A stretch of 64,000 nt of DNA from assembly GCA_037976565.1 (NCBI GenBank), contig CP137679.1, positions 24,716,761 through 24,780,760 of the forward strand, in the 5' to 3' direction. The notes under the pieces are model-generated. The model was not told where the DNA came from and did not search any database. It worked only from the letters and a program-made list of their open reading frames with translations. The position numbers and the translations under genes are program-made. This stretch comes from Mesocentrotus franciscanus. Lineage: Eukaryota; Echinodermata; Echinoidea; Camarodonta; Strongylocentrotidae. Positions 22,401 to 35,700 of this stretch are shown piece by piece; within the stretch, counting starts at the first letter, position 1, and every line of letters starts with the position of its first letter.

Positions 22401-25400
22401 CTTTTAAGGCACTGCCGGGCACGGGCCAGTGCCTTGAAAGAATGGCACACGTTGCAGTCCACTACGTCGACGTGCAAATCTAAAAGTCCCTATTAACGAG
22501 CTTGAACGGTGAATCAAGTAGTCTACTCACAATTCGCTTAAATGTTAATTGAGAATGTATTTCAACTCGCAAAATCTCTTTACAGACATAATATCTGAAT
22601 CTCATATTTTGACTATAGTATTCGAACATGGAACTACTAACATAGGAAACAAAATATTGTATGGTGATTGGTACACTTTCATAGCACAAGTAGATTATCA
22701 TTCTCTCCAAAACTTGTCTCCTGATAACTTTTGATGGTCCTCTTAAATGAAGAGCATAAGCTGTGCATAATACATTTAAACATATTTACACTAGTATTAA
22801 GTATTAAAGAATCAAGCCATAACCTTCATAATTTTTTCATTTAATACATTTCTTTATTTTTCATCCATCTTAAATCAAGGCCTCAGTGTGAGCTTAACTT
22901 AACATATGTTATAGCAATTCAATGCAATAGATTACTGAAGTGTGATGTCATACTGGCCAAGTTGTCAAGGTTGCTGGAGCAGGCATTTGAAAAGAAAGTG
23001 TTGGAAAAAGCTTGTTACAAGCAAAATCCCTTGGCAAGGTAAGAATTAATATACAATGAAGTTCTCTTGACATGTTCAACGAAGCGATATACAGTCAAAC
23101 CTGTCTTAGCAGCCACCTCTCTATAAAGGCCACCAAAACTTGTGATGTAGAACCTGTCTAGAAAGGCCACCTCATTACAGTGGCCAGTTTTCCTGTTTCC
23201 CTGGGGTGACCTTTAAAGACAGGTTTCATGGTACATGTACCGGTATCTTGAAACTCACCCTTTCTTCATCCAATGTCACATAGCCTGGGTTCATGAAGCT
23301 GGCAATGAAGTAGAGTACACTCGTTGCGAGAAGCAAACCAATGAATGCTATCGCATACACAATGTTCTTCTCAAAGAATGCATGTCGTAGCTCTGCAAGA
23401 AATATCATAAAATTATCACATAACATTATTTGTCATTTTTTTCAATTTCATTTGTTTTAGTGTTCAGTATAATATAATAAGGTGAATCATCATCTTACAA
23501 AGTAAGAATCGAATAACATGTTAAAATTAAAAGAACAACACAATAGTGACAATACAATGTCATAACATGATTCTCAGCAATACTGATAATCTTGACTATC
23601 ACTGAGAATCCTACTATGACTCTCTTAACACAACCTTTTGAAAGCAAATCTTGTTAGGTAAAGGGCCACAACTGGAGTGGTGGAAAATTAACAGTGACAT
23701 ATTTTTGCATAAAATTTAGGGAATAGAATAATGAGTAAAACAAAAGATTATAAAGTAAATAAGATAATAGCATGGACCCTACCAACAGTAACTACATCTT
23801 TAAGGACATGTACTTATTAGGGGCTAATATCATTCATGAGAATGAATGCCATTACTTCCCCCAGAACAATGCAACAACTCCTAACCTACATGTAACAATA
23901 ACCATTTTTTTTCTTCACCAGTGCTCTTTAAAATGTACAATTACAAATGTAATAATTAAGGAAGGAAAATTGATTTTGCGATATTGGAGGGCCTTCAGGG
24001 GCTACTCAGATAAGCATGTATTTCAAAAATCACTTAAGGTTTCAAATGCAGCCCAGGGAAAAAAATATATAACAAATTTCGGGGGCTACTTTTCAAGCTT
24101 GCTTGCATGAAAAGAACACTCTTTAATTTGTTTTGCATTGAACTCTATCCAATTTGTGGGGGCTCTTTTATGACTTACAGGGGCTCTTTTAGGGGGCATT
24201 TCGGGGGCGAATTCACCCCGAGCCCCCATGTATTTTTTTCCCTGACGCAGCCCTTTACCTTACTTGATCAATTCAGTGAATGGTTCTGTTATTCATATCA
24301 TAAAAAGGATGCATGCTAGTTTTCTGACAAGGTACTAGTCTTCTTGCCATGTACATTTCATTTGCCAATTTAAGTTTGTATTGATCCTTTTTTTTAATTA
24401 GTGCAAAGTGCAAATGCAATTCATTCTTGATCAGATCACTGTGCAATATCTCTTCTTACCATGTAACCTGAGAATGCCAATTTTTAATCAACCTTCAAAG
24501 TATTATTTAAAGTATTTGTCTGCTTGTTTTTAATTAAGTGTTCTTATTTCTTTTTTATTATGCCAGCATTACATGTACATGTAAACATGACTGATCCAAC
24601 TTCGGCTGCTTTTCATGTACAGTGTAAAATGATTTGTACAAACATGTTTTGACTTTTGATTGCTTTAATTAAACCATTATTGAACTGAGTAGGGCCAGTT
24701 TCGTGATGTAATCAAATCTAGTGCACAAAATCTTTGTTAAGAGCCTCATTCAAATTATTTAATTCACCTGTTACAAATAATTGTATTTCAATAGTCAGAA
24801 TGTGAATTGCATTACCTGTTGTTAGGTAGTACAAGCCATAATTTTTGTCCTACCTAACTTGGCGCTAGTTCAGAACTGTGACCATACCTTGGACCTGTGA
24901 CTCTGGCGTGGAGATACCCTACTATAACATACCAAAAATCAACTAAATCTTCAACAATTGTTCAAATAATGGTCATGATTTTTAACGTTATCTTTCTTAC
25001 CTGTTTTGTGTCAATTTTCTTATCTTTTGGGGAGTATTTTCCTAAAAACAAAGACATAAGTATACATTTTCTCACAGGTTTCACGGTAAATTGCTGCACA
25101 ATACAAGTGCATACCGACGGTGGGGTGCGTGTGCACGCGAGACTGCGCGTGCATGAAGTTAGCGACTGTAATCTCAGACCCTCATTAAATTCATGCAAGT
25201 AATAGACCATTTCACGGTTAGCAGGGGTGGCGATTTCTTTTCATGACTGGGGGACGAAATGCGAGGGACGAGGGAGCATAGTGAGCGAGAGGGCGAAGGT
25301 GATGAAAGTGACTACCCCCTCACAGGTTTTTGAAGTTTGTAGTACTAAAAGAGCGAGCGGATTATTCATTTTTGTAGCACTGATCTATTTCTATAACTCT

Positions 25401-26387
25401 TAATCTTGTAAACATACAGTGTAAACTGTGCTTACGTGATACCAACAGAATACAGATTTTCAGATTTTCTACAATATTTACTTGTACATTTTGAAGGATA
25501 TTATGCGAGGGAGCGTAGGGACCAAGCGAGAAGATTTTTGCATTTTTATTAGTTTAAACGCTGCACTCTTGGGCCCTCCAGAGCCTAAAAGTGTGTTGCA
25601 GTCTTTAGTCAGTATTTGCTCTTTTTCAAATTTTCCGGGGGGAGACGATTCCCCCTTAAAAAAATTGAGGGGGACGTGTCCCCCCCCCCCCCCGGGATCG
25701 CCGCCCCTGACGGTTACCACATGTCCTAAATGGCCTCAAATATCCACAGATCTTCAAAACATGAAGAGGTCCCACTTTGTACATTTTGAAATAATCACTC
25801 CGACAGCGATGGAGGTGCTACATAAAAGCCTTTGTTTCCCCTTTTCGAAGAATACTTCCACCTGTGTATCATGGAATGCACTGCTTGTGCATAAATGAAT
25901 AATGATTACATAAATTTCATGAGTACTTACCATACATGTATCCAGTATTTTGTCTCCGTGTATTTCACAGTTTGGTCTGCAATGACCTTTATAATTATCT
26001 GCTCATGCTCAGACTGCAACTATGAACTGGCTTATTACATTAATTATGACTTGATGATGATCATTACAGTCGCTAACTTCACGCAGGCGCCCACCCGAAA
26101 CCCACTGTCGAAAATACAATTATTTGTAACAGGTGAATGAAATAATTTGTAACATGCCACTTAACAAAGATTTGTGCATTAAATTTGGTTACACTACGAA
26201 AATTGTCTATTGAATTGAATTGTATTTCTAGGGGCTATTTTGCCCTTTCCACTGTACAATACAAGCATTCTTTACCTGTCTCATTGAAGAGTAGCACGCA
26301 GAAGATGCCGACAGTGAGGGCAGTGTGAAAGAACCGGATGAAGATGCCAGAGGCTAGTCTGGACAGCTGTTTCTTACTCCTCCCCAT
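19480..26387 (-). CDS. ZDHHC12: Palmitoyltransferase ZDHHC12
   Basis: Five exons in gene order: 26387-26276, 23392-23259, 21974-21828, 20610-20444 and 19801-19480. They give 293 codons plus stop with consistent phases and GT-AG sites. DHHC enzymes transfer palmitate from CoA to cysteines of membrane-associated proteins at the Golgi or ER. Visible: TM1 near residues 10-33, TM2 near 45-67 followed by NPGYV, a cysteine-rich domain with [11 protein letters not shown] and the catalytic DHHC at 150-153, then [11 protein letters not shown]3 near 168-184, TM4 in the last exon, TTWE after TM4 and a C-terminal NPFD. NET|ELR across the first junction and HRI.YLR after TTWE fit ZDHHC12. The human protein is about 267 residues; here exon 3 adds a low-complexity acidic and lysine-rich linker. 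The start M is chosen because it places TM1 as in the family; an upstream in-frame ATG at 26465 is possible. Confidence 0.93.
20679..21172. mobile_element. 0.6 kb TTAA MITE family, copy 2 (inverted)
   Basis: It begins agggaaatccaacc and ends gggttggattgcctttaa. Inner blocks match 6894-7492 in reverse (ggacctatgataat, tagtgccccaaggga, aactttctcattttt). It lies in ZDHHC12 intron 3. TTAA is intact only at the right edge (21169-21172). Confidence 0.78.
22284..22322. repeat. Hairpin, copy 2 (core ggaacccaagtcagact)
   Basis: acatggaac and gttccatgt pair around the same aacccaagtcagact core as at 3880-3926. It lies just outside the MITE at 22331. Confidence 0.6.
22331..22491. mobile_element. Short palindromic MITE, family A, copy 2
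   Basis: agggacttttagattttaca at the left and, inverted, agggacttttagatttgcac at the right. tccttttaagg occurs twice inside, as in copy 1 at 447-562. It lies in ZDHHC12 intron 2. Confidence 0.75.
23091..23232. mobile_element. MITE family C, copy 1
   Basis: acagtcaaacctgtct at the left and an inverted aaagacaggttt at the right. Inside are gaacctgtctagaaaggcca and agtggcca. It lies in ZDHHC12 intron 2. Two further copies occur at 35661-35869 and 51307-51490. Confidence 0.8.
25222..25709. mobile_element. Non-autonomous hAT-like element, 488 bp
   Basis: The ends are caggggtggcgat and, inverted, caggggcggcgat. They are flanked by acggttag (25214-25221) and acggttac (25710-25717), an 8-base target duplication with one mismatch. 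CAGGGG-type ends with an 8-bp duplication are the hallmark of hAT transposons. There is no transposase. It lies in ZDHHC12 intron 1 and contains a 15-base C run near its right end. Confidence 0.8.
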
Positions 26388-27285
26388 CTCTCTCTCTCTT
26401 CTCAGGAGATGGTGCACATTAAGCTCTCCTCTGTCTGTGTGTTTCCAGATGCAGTTCAGAATCACTTCAAAGTTCTACATGGATCTGGCTTTGTTCAAAA
26501 GGAGAGTAACATGTACCGTTGATGTTGTGATGAGTTATTTCAAGAGTCTTCCAAGATGATCAAAAACTAGAGATTGATGTAGAGTATGAATTTACAATAG
26601 TAAACGAAAAAGAAAGAAAGAAAAAAGTGAAAGGCGTAAATATTCTCAAAAAGAATGGAACGCGGATAATACCAAAAAACAATAACATCAGACACTGTCT
26701 GTAAATCAAAGATTGGAGAAAGAAAATCATGCATCATACGACAAGCCAGTGCTATACTCCTATAGGCCTAGACTACATGTAAAATTCTCTTGAGAATACA
26801 ACACTACAACAAGCTTTTACTAAATGGTCAGGTCAGTTAAAGGGGGAGTCCACCCTAATAATCAGCTGGAATTAAAAGCAGAAAAATGAGAGAAACAAAT
26901 TTTCCATTAGGTATTACTAAGTATTAGCCACAAGATTGTGTTTCCGAAAATCCAAGCACACAATCGTGTGAAGTCGAGTCTAACAGTAACACTGAATGGA
27001 AAAGAAGAGACCAATGTGTGTGACCAAGAAGTTAGGATTGGTGTCCTAGGTGTGACAAAACGAAGCGCTAGCATGCGGAGCTAACAGTGGTTTCCTGTCC
27101 CAATAAAGTCAATAATGCCACATCAAACTTGTACATGTAGTTGTAACTTAAAATTAAATGATTTTTTTTTTTAAAGTGGAATGTGGAAGCAATCACTGAT
27201 CTCACAAAACAACTGATAACAGCTACAGCTTGAATGATGAGGGCAAGAGGATTATAGACAGTCGGAGTCTAACTCGAGTCAAGAC
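26388..27285. other. ZDHHC12 upstream region
   Basis: It should contain the ZDHHC12 5' UTR and promoter, but no clear TSS motif is seen. At about 26837 ttaaagggggagtccaccct looks like one end of a TTAA element related to 4464-6608; the matching other end was not found. Confidence 0.4.
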
Positions 27286-29123
27286 TAGGCCTGGGTCATT
27301 ACGGTTTTTGTGCTAAACGTTTAACCGTTAAATGTATACGGGCGGTTTCGTTTAACCGTTTTGAAAATACACGTATTTTTACATGTCTGTAAATTCTTTA
27401 AGTATTCAGTCATTTCGATGAAGACATAATGTTTTCAGATCTCCGTATCGGCAACGAAGTCTTGCCGATAATTATTGTTTTTAGATCTCCGTAAGGGCAA
27501 CGAAGACTTGTCGATAATTATTGTTTTTAGATCTCCGTACGGGCAACGAAGTCTTGCCGATAATTATTGTTTTTTAGATCTCCGTAAGGGCAACGAAGTC
27601 TTGCCGATAATTATTGTTTTTAGATCTCCGTACGGGCAACGAGGTCTTGCCGACAATTATTGTTTTTAGATCTCCGTAAGGGCAACGAAGTCTTGCCGAT
27701 AATTATTGTTTTTAGATCTCCGTACGGACGAAGTCTTGCCGATAATTATAGTTTTAGATCTCCGCGGGCAACGAGGTCTTGCCGATAATTATTGTTTTTA
27801 GATCTCCGTAAGGGCAACGAAGTCTTGCCGATAATTATTGTTTTTAGATCTCCGTGCAACGAGGTCTTGCCGATAATTATTGTTTTTAGATCTCCGTAAG
27901 GGCAACGAAGTCTTGCCGATAATTATTGTTTTTAGATCTCCGTAAGGGCAACGAAGTCTTGCCGATAATTAATTGTTTTAGATCTCCGTGCGGACGAAGT
28001 CTTGCCGATAATTATTGTTTTTAGATCTCCGTAAGGGCAACGAAGTCTTGCCGATAATTATTGTTTTTAGATCTCCGTACGAACGAGGTCTTGCCGACAA
28101 TTATTGTTTTAGATCTCCGTAAGGGCAACGAAGTCTTGCCGATAATTATTGTTTTTAGATCTCCGTACGAACGAAGTCTTGCCGATAATTATAGTTTTTA
28201 GATCTCCGTCACGGGCGAGGTCTTGCCGATAATTATTGTTTTTAGATCTCCGTAAGGGCAACGAAGTCTTGCCGATAATTATTGTTTTTAGATCTCCGTA
28301 CGGGCAACGAGGTCTTGCCGATAATTATTGTTTTTAGATCTCCGTAAGGGCAACGAAGTCTTGCCGATAATTATTGTTTTTAGATCTCCGTAACAACGAA
28401 GTCTTGCCGATAATTAATTGTTTTAGATCTCCGTACGGGCAATGAAGTCTTGCCGATAATTAATTGTTTTAGATCTCCGTACGGGCAACGAAGTCTTGCC
28501 GATAATTATAGTTGTTAGATCTCCGTACGGGCAACGAGGTCTTGCCGATAATTATTGTTTTTAGATCTCCGTAAGGGCAACGAAGTCTTGCCGATAATTA
28601 TTGTTTTTAGATCTCCGTACGGGCAACGAGGTCTTGCCGATAATTGTTTTTAGATCTCCGTAAGGGCAACGAAGTCTTGCCGATAATTATTGTTTTTAGA
28701 TCTCCGTAAGGGCAACGAAGTCTTGCCGATAATTATTGTTTTTAGATCTCCGTAAGGGCAACGAAGTCTTGCCGATAATTAATTGTTTTAGATCTCCGTA
28801 CGGGCAATGAAGTCTTGCCGATAATTAATTGTTTTAGATCTCTGTACGGGCAACGAAGTCTTGCCGATAATTGTTTTTAGATCTCCGTAAGGGCAAAGAA
28901 GTCTTGCCGATAATTAATTGTTTTAGATCTCCGTACGGGCAATGAAGTCTTGCCGATAATTATTAATTTAGGAGTTCCGTATCGGCAATGAAGTCTCAAA
29001 AACAAAAACAATACACATTTAACAAACTGCACGAAAATAACGGTTAAACGGAGCGAGAAATGCTAAACGGTTTTGATGAATGTGGCCGTTTAACCGACGG
29101 TTAAACGTTTTGACTCAGGCCAA
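27286..29123. mobile_element. hAT-like element filled by a minisatellite, 1.84 kb
   Basis: Termini taggcctgggtca and, inverted, ttggcctgagtca (11 of 13 match) are flanked by identical 8-base direct repeats gtcaagac (27278-27285 and 29124-29131). Further in, the arms share aaacgtttaaccgt-type blocks. The 8-bp duplication and terminal pattern suggest hAT. There is no transposase; about 85 percent of the element is the array at 27437-28996. Confidence 0.8.
27437..28996. repeat. 46-bp minisatellite, about 34 units
   Basis: The unit is agatctccgtaagggcaacg, then aagtcttgccgataattatt, then gttttt. Two main variants (aagggcaacgaag and acgggcaacgagg) often alternate, suggesting a 92-bp higher-order repeat. 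Small deletions inside units are common, unlike in the 38-bp array. Confidence 0.93.
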
Positions 29124-29131
29124 GTCAAGAC

Positions 29132-29640
29132 AAAGGAACCTCGTTCACAAAGTTTAAATGGTGCAGAGAAGAGCTGCGAGATTCACTCTGAATCGTTACC
29201 TTAATACCTCAAGACTAGTGTCAACAGTATGCCACTATGCTGAAAGAACTTGATTGGACCACTCTACAACAGCGCAGAGAAAATGACAAGACTAACCATG
29301 ATGTATAAAATTTATAACAATCTCGCTCATCTTCCGGCACAGGACTATATCACACAAGTCATCCAGTCGACGAGAGCCACCCAACCACATTTCTATCAGG
29401 TTCTGATGCAATAGGCCTACTCATGATACTCGAGAACTGAATCGCATCGGCATTCATTCTTTCCGAGAACAGTAGTAAGGAATCGGAATTGCCTGCCCTC
29501 AGAAATTGCTGCAGTGCTATCTGCATCTGTTGGAGCCTTCCGTAATCGACTGCAGATGCTAGATGGTTGGTGACAGTGGCTAGTCTTCCTCCATCCTATT
29601 CCTATATACATGAGCTTGTAAATATTTGTATTACTATTAG
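29132..29640 (+). mobile_element. Decayed LINE, 3' end of reverse transcriptase
   Basis: In shifting plus-strand frames one reads VQRRAARFTLNRY, MYKIYNNLAHLPAQDYI, then SFFPRTVVRNRNCLP and GAFRNRLQMLDGW. This is the usual C-terminal tail of jockey/CR1-type reverse transcriptases (compare the GPRVWNNL tail of the element at 947). Several frameshifts make it a fossil. It abuts the hAT target duplication at 29124. Confidence 0.78.
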
Positions 29641-31000
29641 ACCTAGTCTAGATCTATGTAAATAAACTGGATTAGATCTATAATGAAAAATAACTAAAAA
29701 GCACTCGAAATCGAATGGACGTAAATTGCGGTTAACACATGCACACAATGACACATACACGCATATATTACTGACATTGCATAGTTTGCAAGAATCTTCA
29801 GTCAATTGAAGGAGGCAGACTTAATCAGAAGAAGAAGAAAGGAGTCCGTGTTCTCTTCTGACTTTTCTGCAATTCTGCATTAATAATTACACACACGTCC
29901 ACACAGCTCAGCGTCCTAGGCCTAGCCCAACCTAGCTAGCTCCCGCGGCCCTCCGCTCCACGACCATGACCACGGGCTCCTCGCCCGCTACCCATACCGC
30001 CCACCTCACTGCATGTAGTGTCATGTCAGTGACATGCGAATGTCGATGACATACAAAATAGTTTACGCTACAAAATGAGACGGAATTTCATAATATGGGC
30101 ATAATATATTTCAAGTCCAACTACATCAAATTACGCAAAACCCCATATTCAGGTTTCCATCAACTTTTAAAGTTCTAAAACAATCAAAACAACTTACATA
30201 TTTGTCTTTTTTCAACCTTTTTCGCGTACATTTGCGCAGAACTGCAACTGTGTAGTAGTGTGCAGCGCAGTGCATGCACAGTGGTGTGATCCTGTAGTAG
30301 ATATGGATCGAAGGAAAAACAAGATGCGAAATATAATTGTATGCATGGCCCCGTACCGTACGTATGCAAACTCGAAATGCTAAAGTTATAGTGCTAATAT
30401 GGTACATGTACGACAATAGTACAGGGCACTGGATTGACATAATTGAATTTGGGTCTATAGCACGGTTTTACAAATATACTTTTTTTTTGTCTCATACTCT
30501 CATTATTGATGTTTATTTAGTTCTCGACCAATTAATAGAGAAAGGATCGAGGCTTCTTAACTTTTGAGAATTAACAATTATCACCAAAAAAAATCCTCGA
30601 CCACATTAATTTTATGCCTTAATTTGTTTCGAGGTCTTTTATCCACAGTCGAAGGAGTTAATTGTGATTCAGTCGGATCAGTGTACGCCCCCAATAAATA
30701 CAACTTATGTGCCAATCGCATACAGACCGAGGGCGGCCGATTCTGCTCCCCCGACCCTTGAATTCCCCTTGAATTCCCCTGTCTGGACATGTTTCTGCTG
30801 GCTGTCAAAGGAGTCGGGAAAAGAGTGTGATATCAAAGAGATATCACAACTAAGCTGTCAATTAACGTGAGAAAAAGAGGATCATGGGCCCGGACCAACG
30901 GGCACCGCTTAGGCATTGTTTTCTATGTAGAGGGAGCAAGTAGCTACAAGTAGTATACAGTGGGGCTTTAATACATGCAGGCGCGCCGGAAGCAGTCAGT
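29641..31000. other. Intergenic, partly GC-rich
   Basis: A GC-rich patch lies at about 29925-30010, possibly promoter-like. cttgaattcccc is duplicated at 30758-30779. No exon or RNA gene is recognised. Confidence 0.4.
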
Positions 31001-31039
31001 TGGGATTAGGGGGGGGGACATTCCACGGGGCTCGATTTT

Positions 31040-31455
31040 CAGGGGCAGTGGCGTAATAAGAAAAAAAGGTCAAGGGGCGAAGCCCCCGGAAGCTCAGAGG
31101 TTTTAGGCATTAAATAACGGTCAGATGAGCATATTTTGATACCATATTGACACTGGCAGGTCACTAATTGGCGGGGGTCCAGGGGGCTGAGCCCCCTGAA
31201 GCTCAGGGGTTTTAGGCATTTAATTACGGTCAGATGAGCATCCAGGGGCCTGCCTTAGGGCCCTTGGTGGGGTCCAGGGGGCTCGGAAGCTCAGGGGTTT
31301 TAGTTATTTAATTACGGTCAGATGAGCATCCAGGGGCCCGCCTTAGGGCCCTTGGTGGGGTCCAGGGGGCAGAGCCCCCGTGAGCTCAGGGGTTTTAGGC
31401 ATTTAATTACGGTCAGATGAGCATATTTTGATACCTCATTTGTGACACTGGCAGG
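31040..31455. repeat. Tandem repeat, four units of about 90-110 bp
   Basis: ggttttaggcatttaattac and ggtcagatgagcat recur at about 31098, 31207, 31298 and 31391, each after agggggcagagccccc-like hairpins and aagctcagg. The left edge (cagtggcgtaa) resembles a hAT-type terminus. Confidence 0.75.
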
Positions 31456-32539
31456 TCACTCATTCTTTCTTTCTCTCTTTCTTTCTTTTCTCTTTAACAT
31501 ACTCTTTTTCAAAAAAGTGAGGGGGGCCCGAGCCCCGAGCCCCCACCGTTCTGCAGATCCTGACACAAAGGCTCCTAAATAAGCATATTTTTTGCCTGAC
31601 TGTAAATTTGGGGATTTGTAATTTTCCAACAAACGCATAAAAAAGTATAATTTACAAAAAAAAATGAGAAAAATTCGGGAAAATCTTATTATTTCAGCAA
31701 CATTTATAAATCACTGGTATTGAATAAGAAATAAACCACGTTTGAATTTGATTGGGACCCCCCATCAGTACGCTAATGTTCAGAGACTCATGTCTTCTCA
31801 TTCACCCCTATCATAAAAAAACACACACGCTTTCCCATCCTCTCACAATATTTCCACGATGCGCGTATCGTTTTATAAAATCCTCCATTAATTGAAAAAT
31901 ATAGGGGCATGCGGAATGTTTAGGAAGTTTAATTCCAGTTTACTCTCCTTTTCTTTGAATGAAAAAACTTGTGATTGTGATCAATTCATTTTTTATTTTA
32001 TTTTTGGTTGAAAAAATACAAACCATTTTTACTTCTTTGCTGCTGATTTTTTGCGGGGGGGGGGCTTTTTTTTGGGGGGGGGGGTGAAAATGCGTTTTGC
32101 CACCACACCCATACTTTTTCGATTGGGGGACCGCCACCTGCCCCAGCCCCCTGCCCCCTCCCGCACTTCCGGCGCCCCTAGTATTGGTATAACCGATTTT
32201 TGCCATATTAGATTATAATTGTGATCCAGAAACATTATATTGTGGTCTATTCGATCCGATGCATTTTACAATCAGAGTGAGATGAATTCATCAATATTGA
32301 TCATTGTGGTTTAGGGTCGGTCTTGATTATAATTTAGAGTCATATTGGCAATCTCATGTGATTCGAATCAAAATTGTCATTTTTATGTCCAAAAATGATA
32401 TATCATAAATGACCTTGCATGACACACATCTTTTTAAGCTCCGTAATTTTGTTGCTAATTTGATTATTGAACGCTATTCGCAATACGCCCTAATGACTTG
32501 AAAGGTGTACCGAACCATGATAATAGCTAGCCGCTAACA
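31456..32539. other. Intergenic repeat debris
   Basis: Contains a CT-rich run (31463-31490), G runs near 32055-32085 and ttccggcgcccctag at 32167, a possible hAT-type right end. No coding sequence is recognised. Confidence 0.4.
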
Positions 32540-32744
32540 CAAAGCTTTTATTGTTCTCCGCCGCAGATTTTCGACCCCACAAGTGCATCAGCGGGTCACG
32601 CGTTGTTGATCAACACAACAAACTCCATTCGGCAAAACGCGAGTGAATGTAGTCTGCACGTCTTCTGCGAGCAACTCTCTACCAGTCCGCGATCTTGGTG
32701 AAAAAACGGTCTTTTTAGACGCAATTTCTTCCAGAGTGACCAAG
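32540..32744 (+). promoter_or_regulatory. Possible promoter and first noncoding exon
   Basis: The stretch is richer in CG dinucleotides than its surroundings and ends at a strong donor (gaccaag then gtaagaaa, 32745 on). It could be a distal first exon of SPACA9 or of a noncoding transcript. No start codon context or protein similarity was found. Confidence 0.3.
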
Positions 32745-35700
32745 GTAAGAAATAGTTGTCCCCTTTTATCGTATTTCTGAAAAAAAATTACGTTTTAAGG
32801 AAGAATTAATCGTGAAAAGACATCATGCGAATATGTTTATGTGTCAACATGGCACGCGCGATGTATACGTGTACCTACCTGATCTATCCGATCGCCTTAG
32901 CAACCGGACAATTTAAGTTATTTTCCACCAAAATTATCAGAATAATTTCATTTTGAAAGACATATTGTCTTCTTAGAAGTATGTTGTTTGAGTTCATAGG
33001 ATTTTGGTTGTAAAAATATTATGTGATTAAGATAATCGAAGAAGTTACACGACAGATTGCCGTCAAAGAATTTGGCCTTAGCAACGACTTGTCGAGCATT
33101 GTTGTATAAAGCACCGGTAGTCGGACAGAAGCTGGAATATGGCACCAGCTCGGCCCCCGCGCCTCGGGCTCGGGAAGTGTTCCATCTCGACTAGCGCTAG
33201 GCTGGAATGGAATGGAATGGGTCTACTTTTGTAAACAATTAATGCTCTTTACCATTGTAAAGTGGAAGTTACATATTTCCACTGAATATTGTACATACTG
33301 TATATGAATACAGTTTTGATGAATAAACAAAATTAAAAAGTCACATATTTAATTTAAGGAGTAATAAACATGAAAATGTCACAGTTTTTATGTATATATT
33401 TATAGATATAGAAATTGAATAACAGCAACCAAAATAAGTTATTTATAAATCATATACAATTACAAAGTGGTGAATGAGAATTCTGCTGGCCATCCCATCC
33501 ATATGTACATTGGCCTATCAACAGTTTCTTTATAGATATTCAAATGTATGAAAATTGAACTTACATATATATTCAATATTGTTATATGTTTGAATATGTT
33601 TTTTTAGTTCTTAAAACATATAGTACAAAATAAAACGACAAATAAAAATAAAAAAGTCTTATGTAATATATCTTTAGGATGATTTTGGGCCCTTAGGTGC
33701 TACATTCAGCAACATTAAGTGACAAAAACAAGTGAAGAAATGTGTGTTTAGTAAATAATAGAATCAATGATAATCACTATTGTTAATTTAGAGGAAAAGG
33801 CAACTATAGTATTTTTTGCTATATATTGTACATAAAAGGCATCACCAGTGACAATTGTATGTTTTCATAGTCATGAACAGCCATGTGTTAAATCTTTCAG
33901 TATAATGTATATTTAGGATACAGTCTATAATATATTTGAGGTTTACACTTTCAGTTATCCATTCACAATCTAACTGTTCTTATAATTAACTTCACAAGCA
34001 TAACATTTTTTCGAAAATTGAAGGTTAAACTGATCTTCATTCTGTTTAATATTGATACGAAGGATTGATTGGTCCACAACTTGTCACATTATATCAATTT
34101 TGAGGAGTAATTAGCATATTTCACTCCTGGTCATTTCCAATGCTATATATGGACCAGGTCAAATGAGTATATTTTTGTGTCATACCATATTCATGCAACC
34201 CTGCACGCACTAGCATGTACCAGTTGTTTTCATCGTCATAGCAGCGCGCAGTTTAAGCCATGAGATCACTATTACCCTCAACTTTTTATAAATTCATATG
34301 CAGTTGTGTATATATGGCTATGAGAGTGTATTTTAATTCACTTAAATTCAGTTTCAAATTCGTTTAAAAAGGTCACTGGAAGCTGTCTGGAACTGCTCAT
34401 TGCATGCAATGATGCTTTACTTATAATGATGATTCTGTTGGGAATGACAGTTGAGGAATGAGGTCGAGTAAAAGAACATCAGAGTCAAATCAATAATGAT
34501 AGCATTAATAATGCAGGAGAATAGAGCAAGGATAGAATCAATTGATTATGCAAGTGTTTCCTGTGTCACAATTCAGATGGGTATTGTATAGGGACTTTAC
34601 AATGTAAGCCATTCTTTTTCACACTGGAGTCCTTGATCAAACACTTGTCATATTGTAAAGAAAGGACGTACTAGCTGTAGGCTACCATCCCATACTACCA
34701 TGCCAACAAGTCAATAGGGCTGTCAGATCTTTTCTTAATTCTCCACTTTGATATGAAGCACATCAGCAAACAAATATTCACAGCTAGTAAACATGAGACT
34801 CCCCTCTACAGACCTACTTCATGAAGGACACGACACATGCGGTTTGTTTGCTTAATTGGCTTCGTGTTTGCTGATGTTGGTATTAAAAAGTTGTTGTGCT
34901 GTCAATTTATATGAGCTATATTTCTTCTAATATATCATTTTTTATACAATGTCTAAATGGAGATGATAGGAGATATCCCTTTTTGTATCTGTCTCCTTTT
35001 CCTGTGATTGTGGACCACATATCTGCAATACAATATTATCCAATTAACTCTTCATACCTCTCGGTTGCCCAAGTAAAATTTTCCCTAAGGCGAATCAATT
35101 TTTTTGACTAAACTATATGCAAAACTTGTAATTTACACCTCTAAGTCAAATTTTGCATAGGTCTAACTATTTTTTGTGGTCCCAACAGATTTGACTTATG
35201 CAGAGTTAACTGTTTATACACAATTCTGAAAATTGACGTAGCTTGTATACTGTCTGTAAAATCATTAACAAATATTATGATTTAAGAAATGGTATATATC
35301 AGAGAATATTGGAAAAAACTCAAAGCTATTTCAGATTCCTTTTTTAATTGCTCCAAATGTAATCCTGGTATGAATGAAATGTGAAATCATTTAAGACTTA
35401 AAATCAACTGTATTCAAAGGCTCAAACACCATTTGGATTTGGCTACCAAAGGTAATTCCAAGTAGGGCCTACCTGCAGTTCGATGATATTTTTCTGCAAT
35501 TCAGCCTTTGAACTCAATGTTCTATCAAAATCTTTCAAAAATGAATAAGTTACAGACTTATACAGATGAAGAAAACAAAATCTTTGGTGAACTGATGAAT
35601 ATAATCCACCCGATATTTATCTTGAAAGCAAGCAATCCACTTAAGAATACATAGCCATATACATTCAAACCTGTCTATCAAGGCCACCCAAGAGAAATGG

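Noticed and set aside
27437..28996. Repetitive protein from frames over the 46-bp array
   Set aside because: 46 is not a multiple of three, and the frames break after a few units.
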